The position numbers were made by a program, and so were the translations under genes. Source: Marinibacterium sp. (GTDB lineage: Bacteria; Pseudomonadota; Alphaproteobacteria; Rhodobacterales; Rhodobacteraceae). Taken from it: DNA of 51,381 nucleotides. Where the stretch lies: assembly GCA_025800215.1 (NCBI GenBank), contig JAOXSC010000098.1:1-51381 (forward strand). Direction: 5' to 3'. Positions 44,990-51,381 of the stretch are shown in pieces. The notes under the pieces are model-generated. The model worked only from the letters and a program-made list of their open reading frames with translations. It was not told the origin of the DNA and searched no databases. The first letter of the stretch is position 1. Each line of letters starts with the position of its first letter.

Positions 44990-46294
44990 TCAGCTCTCGC
45001 GGAAGGCTTTGGTGAAATAATCCGCCAGCGGCTTGACCAGATAGGCAATCGGCGCGCGGTCTTCGGTGCGCAGGAAGGTTTCCACCGGCATGCCAGGGAT
45101 CAGAGCCGCCCCTTCTGGCAGCCGCGCAGCTTCGCCTTCGTCGAGCACAACCTCGGCCCGGTAGTAGGACAAGCCGGTGTTTTCATCCTGAAACGCATCC
45201 GCCGACACCTGCGTCACCGTGCCGTTCAGCTCGGGCGTGGTGCGCTGCGGCAGCGACGAAAAGCGCAGCGTCACCGGCTGGCCAATCGCGACCTCGTCCA
45301 CATGGATCGGTTCGACCTGCGCCGCGATCACAAGCGGACGGTCCTGAGGCACCAGAAACAGCACCGGATCCGCAGGCCGGATGACCGAGCGCGGGGTCTG
45401 CACGGTCAGACCATAGATGATGCCCGACACCGGCGCCTTGATGTCCAGCCGATCAAGCCGTTCACGCAGGCTGCGACGCTGCTCGACCAGCTCAAGCTCG
45501 CGATATTGCAGGTCCCGCAGGGTGGTGATCGCTTCTTCGCGTCGCTGCGTATCAAGCTTGATGATCTCGATGTCGATCTCGGTGATGCGGCCTTCGGCCT
45601 GGGCCTGCGACGATTTCAGTTCGCCCAGACGCCCGGTGAGGTTCACGGCCTCACGTTCCAGTGCCAGCACGCGCGATGCCTGCGCCAGCCCGCGCTCGAG
45701 CAGGACGCGCTGGTCGCCAAGTTCCTGCTCGATCAGCTCAAGCTGGCGCGAGGTGGATTGCTGCTGCGCTTCGATCCCGACGATCTGATCCGAGATCTGG
45801 GTGCGGCGTTTGTCCAGCTGTTCAACCTCGCGCTTGACCGATGCGCGGCGCGCATCGAACAGCCGCGACTGGCCGCTGACCAGCTTGGCCACATCCGGAT
45901 TGCTGCCCGCCACTTCCAGAAGTTCGGGTTCAAAGACAACGGTATCCGCGCCATCGCGCTCGGCCTCGAGCCGCCCGCGCCGGGCCATGAGTTCGAACAA
46001 CTGCCCTTCGGTGATGGTCAGCTGCGAGCTGAGGTCCAGAGGATCAAGGCGGATCAGCACCTGACCTTCGGCGACCATCTCGCCTTCGTCGATCAGGATT
46101 TCTTCGACCACACCGCCATCAGGGTGCTGCACGATCTGGCGGTTGCGATCCACCTCGATCGTGCCCGGCGCGATGATGGCGCCCGCGATATTGGTGATCA
46201 CCGACCAGGTGCCAAAGCCACCGACCAGGATCAGCAGCGCCAGCGTGCCCCCGATCAGAGGCGCGCGGGCCGACCATTTCTTTTCACCGCTCAT
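44990..46294 (-). CDS. Type I secretion membrane fusion protein (HlyD/PrtE family)
   Basis: A 434-residue periplasmic adaptor of a type I secretion system. One membrane segment near residues 12-34 is followed by a lipoyl/barrel-sandwich part ([22 protein letters not shown]), a long coiled-coil (about residues 95-280, [20 protein letters not shown]) and a beta-barrel domain ([21 protein letters not shown]). It links the ABC exporter to an outer-membrane TolC. Its ATG overlaps the stop of the ABC gene (ATGA). No outer-membrane channel or RTX substrate gene is nearby. Confidence 0.94.
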   Translation of the reverse strand: MSGEKKWSARAPLIGGTLALLILVGGFGTWSVITNIAGAIIAPGTIEVDRNRQIVQHPDGGVVEEILIDEGEMVAEGQVLIRLDPLDLSSQLTITEGQLFELMARRGRLEAERDGADTVVFEPELLEVAGSNPDVAKLVSGQSRLFDARRASVKREVEQLDKRRTQISDQIVGIEAQQQSTSRQLELIEQELGDQRVLLERGLAQASRVLALEREAVNLTGRLGELKSSQAQAEGRITEIDIEIIKLDTQRREEAITTLRDLQYRELELVEQRRSLRERLDRLDIKAPVSGIIYGLTVQTPRSVIRPADPVLFLVPQDRPLVIAAQVEPIHVDEVAIGQPVTLRFSSLPQRTTPELNGTVTQVSADAFQDENTGLSYYRAEVVLDEGEAARLPEGAALIPGMPVETFLRTEDRAPIAYLVKPLADYFTKAFRES

Positions 46295-48021
46295 TGCACG
46301 CCTCCCAGGGCCACGGTTTTCTGCAGCTGTGCGGCGTTCTTGACGCGGTCGCGCAGCACTTCGTCACGGGGACCGAAGGCGGCCACCATACCCTGATCAA
46401 GCATCAACAGCATCTCACATTCCTGAATGGCCGACGGCCGGTGCGCCATGATCAGCACCGCGCTGCCCGCTTCCTTGAGGCTGCGGATCGCCTGGTTCAG
46501 CGCCTGGCTGCCCAGATTGTCGAGGTTGGAATTCGGTTCATCCAGGATCACGATGACCGGATCGTCATAAAGCGCGCGCGCCAGCCCGATCCGCTGCATC
46601 TGCCCGCCCGACAGGCGGCTGTTGGTGCCCGACACGCGGGTGTCATAGCCGTTGGGCAGCTCAAGGATCATTTCATGCGCGGCGGCCTTGCGGGCGGCGG
46701 CGACCACCTTGGTGGCGTCAGGACTGGGATCCAGACGGGCGATGTTTTCGGCGATCGTGCCGTCAAAAAGCTGCACCCGCTGCGGCAGATAGCCGATATG
46801 GCGGCCCAGCACTTCGGGCGCGTAATTGTCAAGCGACGCACTGTCGAGCCGCACCGTCCCCCCCGCCGGGCGCCACACCCCTGTCAGGGCGCGCGCCAGC
46901 GTCGATTTGCCGGCCCCCGACGATCCGATCACCCCAAGCGCAGTGCCCGGTTCCACATGGAAATTCACGTTCTTGAGCGATGCCTTACGCTCATCGGGCG
47001 GCACCACGGTCAGGTTTTCGACCTTCAGCTTGGCCTTGGGCTTGGGCAGCTCGGTGCGCTCGGGTTCAGGCGGGACCTTGGACAGCAGCTCCGACAGCGA
47101 CGCCCAGCCCTTGCGCGCGCGCTGCACCATCTGCCACTGGCCGATCGCCAGTTCGATGGGCGCCAGCGCGCGGCCCATCAGGATCGACGCGGCGATCATC
47201 GCGCCGGGGCTGACTTCGTTTCTGAGCACCAGATAGGCGCCCAGCCCCAGCATCGCCGATTGCAAAAGCAGCCGCAGCGTCTTGGTCATGCTGACAAAGG
47301 TGCCGCTGACATCGTTCGAAGCCACGGATTCGGTCAGCGCATTGTCGCGCGCGCGGTTCCAGCGGAAAAACGCCGCCTTGCGCATGCCCATGCTGACGAC
47401 CATCTCGGATTCGTTGCGGATCTGGTCCGAGGCAAGCTGCGCCTCGTGCGAGGCGCGGTTGGCACGCTGTTGCGGGCCCGTAGAAAAGATCTGGTTGAGG
47501 ATGGTGATGCTGATCAGAATCAGCCCGCCCACGATGGCCAGCAGCCCCAGCCAGGGGTGAAACAGCATGATCCCGGCCAGAAACAGCGGCGTCCACGGAA
47601 TATCGAAGATCGCCATCAGCACGGGCGAGCTCATCAGGCGCTGCACCGCTTCGAGATCGGCCAGCCCGGTCTGGGCGGCGGGCATCGTGCGCACCGACGA
47701 CATGCGCACCATCGCATCGAACACGCGCTGATCCAGCGATGACTGGAACCGCGCCCCCGCCCGCGCCATGATCCGGCCACGGGTATAGTCGAGGATCCCC
47801 ATGACCCCGTAAAGAAACACCACCAGCAGCGACAGCGCGATCAGCGTCGCTTCGGACCGGCTGCCCAGCACCCGGTCATAGACCTGCAGCATGTAAAGCG
47901 GCCCGGTCAGCATCAACAGGTTGGCGAAAAAGCTGAAAATGCCCACGAACCAGTAAAGTCCGCGGCTTTGTCTGCGCGCGGCCACCAGTTCGGCCGGGCC
48001 ATACGAGGCGTTTGTCTGCAT
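46291..48021 (-). CDS. Type I secretion ABC transporter (PrtD/HlyB-type permease-ATPase)
   Basis: A 576-residue inner-membrane exporter. The N-terminal half is the six-helix membrane domain ([40 protein letters not shown]). The nucleotide-binding domain has Walker [11 protein letters not shown], signature [15 protein letters not shown] and Walker [14 protein letters not shown]. There is no peptidase domain, so it is of the PrtD group that exports unprocessed proteins with C-terminal signals, typically RTX proteins. The ATG at 48021 was preferred; 48051 would add ten residues. Transcribed with the HlyD gene. Confidence 0.94.
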   Translation of the reverse strand: MQTNASYGPAELVAARRQSRGLYWFVGIFSFFANLLMLTGPLYMLQVYDRVLGSRSEATLIALSLLVVFLYGVMGILDYTRGRIMARAGARFQSSLDQRVFDAMVRMSSVRTMPAAQTGLADLEAVQRLMSSPVLMAIFDIPWTPLFLAGIMLFHPWLGLLAIVGGLILISITILNQIFSTGPQQRANRASHEAQLASDQIRNESEMVVSMGMRKAAFFRWNRARDNALTESVASNDVSGTFVSMTKTLRLLLQSAMLGLGAYLVLRNEVSPGAMIAASILMGRALAPIELAIGQWQMVQRARKGWASLSELLSKVPPEPERTELPKPKAKLKVENLTVVPPDERKASLKNVNFHVEPGTALGVIGSSGAGKSTLARALTGVWRPAGGTVRLDSASLDNYAPEVLGRHIGYLPQRVQLFDGTIAENIARLDPSPDATKVVAAARKAAAHEMILELPNGYDTRVSGTNSRLSGGQMQRIGLARALYDDPVIVILDEPNSNLDNLGSQALNQAIRSLKEAGSAVLIMAHRPSAIQECEMLLMLDQGMVAAFGPRDEVLRDRVKNAAQLQKTVALGGVQ

Positions 48022-48217
48022 CTGCTCAATAATCCAACTGCTGCGAGCCATCTGGCAAAAAAGGGCCGACCTGATCACTCTTTAATGCGCACTATCCCTA
48101 TACTGTTCCATTTTACGCCGAAAGACCTTAAGTCCGGACCTGCACCCACCGCCCCATTAGCCGGTGTGGTTTTGCCGATCAGGGCGATTATATAGATAAC
48201 CCGAAGGTGTTAATGAC

Positions 48218-49048
48218 ATGATCCCATTGCCCCGCCTGTCCCGCAGCGCCCGATTTGCCAGCCTTGTTGCGGTTGCGCTTGCCTTGGGCGCCTGCGCCAA
48301 ACCGGGGCCGGGCGATGTCAGCGCCAGCGGCGTGTATGATCCCGCCGAGCGCACCAACCGGTCCATCCACGCCTTCAACAAAGGCTTTGACCGCGCCATT
48401 TTCCGGCCCGTGTCCAAGGGCTTTACCGCCGTGGTCCCCGACCCGGTCGAAGATGCGCTGATCAATTTTTCGGAAAACCTGTCGGAACCCAGCGACACGG
48501 TCAATTTCCTGCTGCAGGGTCGTTTTCCCGAAGCCGGGCGGTCGCTGGGGCGGTTTGTGATCAACACGATCTGGGGGCTCGGCGGGCTCTTTGACGGGGC
48601 CACCGAAATGGGGCTGGCGCCCACCGACACCGATTTTGGCGAAACGCTGTATCGCTGGGGCGCGCGCGAAGGTTCCTATGTCGAGCTGCCCTTCTTTGGC
48701 CCGTCAAACCAGCGTGATGCCGTGGGGGTCGTGACCGATTTCTTCACCAACCCGCTGTCGCTGACGCTGGCACTGCCGCTGGACAATCCGGGCTTTTACA
48801 CCGGCGTGGTGCAGCGCACCATCGAACGCGGGCGCTTTTCCGACACCATCGATTCGGTTCTTTACGAAAGCGCCGACAGCTATTCGCAGGCCCGCCTGAT
48901 CTATCTGCAATCACGCCGGTTCAAATTGGGTGATACACAGTCGGGGGCCTTCACGGATCCGTATTCCGACCCATATGATGATCCCTATGCAGATCCTTAC
49001 GCAGACCCTTATGACGACCCGTTGTCGTCCTCTGCCCCGATTGAGTGA
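48218..49048 (+). CDS. mlaA: MlaA (VacJ) outer-membrane lipid transport lipoprotein
   Basis: A 276-residue lipoprotein with a lipobox (ALGAC) after the signal peptide. It matches MlaA/VacJ, which removes phospholipids from the outer leaflet of the outer membrane: NRSIHAFNKGFDRAIFRPVS, VNFLLQGRFPEAGRSLGRF, DFGETLYRWGAREGSYVELP, GVVTDFFTNP. A tail of DPY(S/D/A) repeats at residues 247-268 extends beyond the usual C-terminus. mlaC follows after a 6-base gap; the inner-membrane Mla ABC genes are elsewhere. Confidence 0.94.
   Translation: MIPLPRLSRSARFASLVAVALALGACAKPGPGDVSASGVYDPAERTNRSIHAFNKGFDRAIFRPVSKGFTAVVPDPVEDALINFSENLSEPSDTVNFLLQGRFPEAGRSLGRFVINTIWGLGGLFDGATEMGLAPTDTDFGETLYRWGAREGSYVELPFFGPSNQRDAVGVVTDFFTNPLSLTLALPLDNPGFYTGVVQRTIERGRFSDTIDSVLYESADSYSQARLIYLQSRRFKLGDTQSGAFTDPYSDPYDDPYADPYADPYDDPLSSSAPIE
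48956..49021 (+). repeat. Tandem DPY-coding repeat at the 3' end of mlaA
   Basis: Five 12-base units each encode Asp-Pro-Tyr plus Ser, Asp or Ala, ending in DPL. Bases drift between units, so it is a protein-level repeat kept by selection or a former expansion, not a clean DNA repeat. Confidence 0.85.
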
Positions 49049-49054
49049 GTGTTC

Positions 49055-49666
49055 ATGACCCGCACCCTTTTTTCCCGCCGATCCGTCCTTGGTTTTGCCG
49101 GTGGCCTTGCCGCCACGCTGGCCGTGGCGCCGCAGACGGTTCTGGCCCTGACCCAGGCTGGCGCCAAGGCGCTTGTTGACAAGCTGGTTGGCGACATCAA
49201 CCGCGTCATCAGCTCGGGCAAAAGCGAAAGCGCGATGATCCGCGATTTCGAAAAGATCTTCCGCACCTATGCGGATGTGCCGATCATGGCGCGCTATACG
49301 CTGGGCGCCGATGCGCGCAGCGCCACCCCGCAGCAGCTGCGCACCTATACCAAGGCCTTCGAAGGCTATATCGCCACCAAATACGGCCGCCGCTTTCGCG
49401 AATTCATAGGCGGCCGGATCGAGGTCAAGGATGCCCGCAAGATCCGCAATGGCTGGGAAATCCGCAGCACCGCCTTTCTGCGCGGACAATCCCCCTATGA
49501 GGTGACATTCCTGGTCTCGGACCGTTCGGGCAAGGACAAGTTCTACAACCTCTTTATCGAAGGCGTGAACCTGCTGCTGACCGAGCGGACCGAAATCGGC
49601 ACCATGCTCGACCAGCGCGGCGGCGACATCGACAAATTGTCGCGCGATCTCAAGAAACTGGCCTGA
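49055..49666 (+). CDS. mlaC: MlaC phospholipid-binding periplasmic protein (possible Tat signal)
   Basis: A 203-residue MlaC/Ttg2D protein, the periplasmic carrier between MlaA and the inner-membrane Mla complex. The core has LVDKLVGDINRVISSGKS, YADVPIMARYTLG, QLRTYTKAFEGYIATKYGRR and RTEIGTMLDQRGGDIDKLS. The N-terminus SRRSVLGFAGG matches a twin-arginine signal; the usual MlaC has a Sec signal. The ATG at 49055 is preferred; a GTG at 49049 is possible. It follows mlaA directly. Confidence 0.93.
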   Translation: MTRTLFSRRSVLGFAGGLAATLAVAPQTVLALTQAGAKALVDKLVGDINRVISSGKSESAMIRDFEKIFRTYADVPIMARYTLGADARSATPQQLRTYTKAFEGYIATKYGRRFREFIGGRIEVKDARKIRNGWEIRSTAFLRGQSPYEVTFLVSDRSGKDKFYNLFIEGVNLLLTERTEIGTMLDQRGGDIDKLSRDLKKLA

Positions 49667-49687
49667 CGCCGGATCCCTTCCAAAGAA

Positions 49688-49720
49688 ACGGGCGCCCCGA
49701 ACCATCGGGGCGCCCGTTTT
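49688..49720. terminator. Bidirectional terminator between mlaC and the PBP gene
   Basis: ACGGGCGCCCCGA (49688-49700) pairs perfectly with TCGGGGCGCCCGT (49705-49717) around ACCA, with TTTT on the right and a TTTCTTTG run on the minus-strand side. This 13-base-pair stem is the clearest terminator in the window and can serve both converging genes. Confidence 0.88.
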
Positions 49721-51381
49721 CAGTTCTTGCCGCCAAAGATGTTGCGCAGGAACCCGTCGATGGCCTGACCCAGACCGCCGCCCGATCCGCCTCCGCCGCC
49801 GCTGCGGCCAGCACCCGATCCGCTCGACACGCTGCGTTCGGGACGCGCCGGGGCCTGCATCGGCAGCGGGCGCACCGGCAGCCCGTCATGCACGCGGATC
49901 ATGGTTTCGTGCCAGATTTCGGCCGGCAGGCCACTGCCCGTCACCCCGGTCAGCGGCGTGTTGTCGTCATAGCCCATCCACACCCCGGTCACGTAATCGG
50001 CAGTGAAGCCCACAAACCACGCATCGCGCGCCGATTGCGACGTGCCGGTCTTGCCCGCTGCGGGCCGTCCGGGCAGGGCCGCACGCTTGCCGGTGCCCTC
50101 TGAGATCACCTTTTCCATCATCCAGGTCAGCTGACGCGCCGCGTCCTCGCGGATCACGCGTTCGCCGATCCCGCCGGTTTCGTCGATCAGCGGGGTGGCC
50201 TCGTCCATCAGGCGCAGTTCGCTCATCCCGTAGGGCGTGACCGATGAGCCGCCATTGAGGATCCCCGCATAGGCCCCGGTCATTTCCACCAGCGTGCTTT
50301 CGGACGCCCCAAGCGCCAGCGCCGGGCCTGCGGCCAGATCGCTTTCGATCCCGAAATCCGACGCCACCTGACGCACCAGATCGCGACCCGCCGCTTCGGA
50401 CACCTTCACGGCGGGAATATTGAGGCTGTCACGCAGCGCCCGCGTCAGCGTCACATCCCCATAGAACTTGCGCGAATAGTTCTGCGGGCACCACTGGCCC
50501 GACCCCGCCACATTCAGGCAATAGGGTTCGTCCCGCACCGTATCGAGCGGCGAATACCCCAGTTCCAGCGCGGTCGCATAGACAAAGGGCTTGAACGCCG
50601 ACCCGGTCTGCCGCTTGGCCTGCGATGCGCGGTTGAACACGCCCGCCACGCGGGTTTCGCGCCCGCCGACCATGGCCCGCACCGCACCATCCGACGACAT
50701 CACCACAATCGCGGCCTGCGCCTTGGAGCCCGGACGCACCTTTTCCTGAAAGACGAATTGCATCGCCTCTTCGGCGGCGCGCTGCAGCTGCGGGTCCAGC
50801 GTTGTGCGGATCAGCACGTCTTCGGTGGTGTTGGCACCCAGATAGTCGGGCAGCGTGTCCATCACCCAATCGGCAAAATACCCCCCGGCCCGCGCCGCCG
50901 CAGCCCGCGACAGGCGCGCAGGGTTGTTGCGCGCGGCTTCGGCCTGGGATGCGGTCAGATAGCCCTGATCCTCCATCAGGCCGATGATCACCCGCGCCCG
51001 GTCCTGAGCGCGCGACAGGTTGTTGGTGGGCGCATAGCGCGTGGGCGCCACCAGCAGCCCCGCCAGCATCGCGCCTTCGGACGCGCTGACACCCGAGGCC
51101 GGTTTGGAAAAATAGCGCTGGCTGGCGGCTTCGAACCCACGCGCCCCGGCCCCCAGGAAGGCGCGGTTCATGTAGATCGTCAGGATCTCGTCCTTGGAAT
51201 AGCGCAGCTCCATCGCCATGGCATAGATCGCTTCGTGGATCTTGCGGCGGATGCTGCCTTCGCGGCACTGCGCCTCGTACTGGGCTTCGGTCTGGCCCGA
51301 GGCGGGATCAAAAGGATCGCCCAGACACAACAGCTTGGCGGTCTGCTGGGTGATGGTCGACCCGCCATGGCCCGACAGCGG
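49720..51381 (-). CDS. Class A penicillin-binding protein (partial at N-terminus)
   Basis: The C-terminal 553 residues of a bifunctional transglycosylase/transpeptidase that builds peptidoglycan. The glycosyltransferase part retains GGSTITQQTAKL and RKIHEAIYAMAMELRYSKDE. The transpeptidase has SxxK in TGSAFKPFVYA, SxN in SLNIPAVKV and KTG in AGKTGTSQSARDAWFVGFTA. The C-terminus is a Ser/Gly-rich tail ending IFGGKN. The gene runs off the right edge, so the N-terminal membrane anchor and the start are missing. It ends at the strong terminator shared with mlaC. Confidence 0.95.
   Translation of the reverse strand, partial: PLSGHGGSTITQQTAKLLCLGDPFDPASGQTEAQYEAQCREGSIRRKIHEAIYAMAMELRYSKDEILTIYMNRAFLGAGARGFEAASQRYFSKPASGVSASEGAMLAGLLVAPTRYAPTNNLSRAQDRARVIIGLMEDQGYLTASQAEAARNNPARLSRAAAARAGGYFADWVMDTLPDYLGANTTEDVLIRTTLDPQLQRAAEEAMQFVFQEKVRPGSKAQAAIVVMSSDGAVRAMVGGRETRVAGVFNRASQAKRQTGSAFKPFVYATALELGYSPLDTVRDEPYCLNVAGSGQWCPQNYSRKFYGDVTLTRALRDSLNIPAVKVSEAAGRDLVRQVASDFGIESDLAAGPALALGASESTLVEMTGAYAGILNGGSSVTPYGMSELRLMDEATPLIDETGGIGERVIREDAARQLTWMMEKVISEGTGKRAALPGRPAAGKTGTSQSARDAWFVGFTADYVTGVWMGYDDNTPLTGVTGSGLPAEIWHETMIRVHDGLPVRPLPMQAPARPERSVSSGSGAGRSGGGGGSGGGLGQAIDGFLRNIFGGKN

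Overview
This 51.4 kb window is a stretch of ordinary chromosome from an alphaproteobacterium, most probably a marine or soil member of the Rhodobacterales (Roseobacter or Paracoccus relatives). This is inferred from very high GC with GC-rich third codon positions, GTG and TTG starts, many ATGA or GTGA gene overlaps, and the gene families present: C-P lyase genes with PhnF, Xsc with SoeABC, stand-alone MnmD, PrtD/HlyD type I secretion, and MlaA/MlaC. No rRNA, tRNA, insertion sequence, prophage or CRISPR array was seen. No stretch above about 300 bases lacks a gene.

Left end (1-7756): a phosphonate locus. phnG-phnH-phnI (phnI cut by the window edge) run leftward and diverge from the regulator gene phnF across an intergenic region with a strong inverted repeat. 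After a small membrane-protein gene comes a leftward operon phnC-phnD-phnE1-phnE2-acyltransferase, with hairpins between phnD and phnE1 and after phnE2. Together these import phosphonates and begin C-P bond cleavage; phnJKLM must lie outside the window.

Next (7984-18389): rpe, then a rightward organosulfonate module. Xsc splits sulfoacetaldehyde into sulfite and acetyl phosphate. An acetate kinase can turn acetyl phosphate into acetate and ATP. A YeiH-type membrane protein is a likely sulfur oxyanion exporter. SoeA, SoeB and SoeC form a cytoplasm-facing molybdenum sulfite dehydrogenase. An alpha/beta-hydrolase gene sits between soeA and soeB with ATGA overlaps on both sides. The genes that make sulfoacetaldehyde are not in the window.

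Middle (18494-38134): mainly housekeeping genes. They include dapA, a Slt-type lytic transglycosylase, an EamA transporter, mnmD and a divergent FAD oxidoreductase (a split MnmC arrangement), an FMN reductase, an OmpA-type lipoprotein, a two-domain Ada-like protein, nth, a PfkB kinase, rppH, fadH, an L,D-transpeptidase, a second OmpA protein, a CinA-type domain protein, sfsA and map.

Right part (38162-51381): a strong terminator after map, an unlisted 56-residue membrane mini-protein, rsmD, a ferredoxin-reductase-like flavoprotein diverging from a peroxiredoxin, a CHAD protein, a pterin dehydratase, a glycerophosphodiesterase, RidA, a type I secretion ABC/HlyD pair, mlaA-mlaC, and a class A penicillin-binding protein cut by the right edge.

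No wholly unknown multi-gene system stands out. The best leads are the hydrolase embedded in the soe operon, the xsc-ackA pairing with a hairpin over the ackA ribosome-binding site, the symmetrical element in the reductase/peroxiredoxin promoter region, the palindromic in-frame insert in soeA, and the 56-residue mini-protein.
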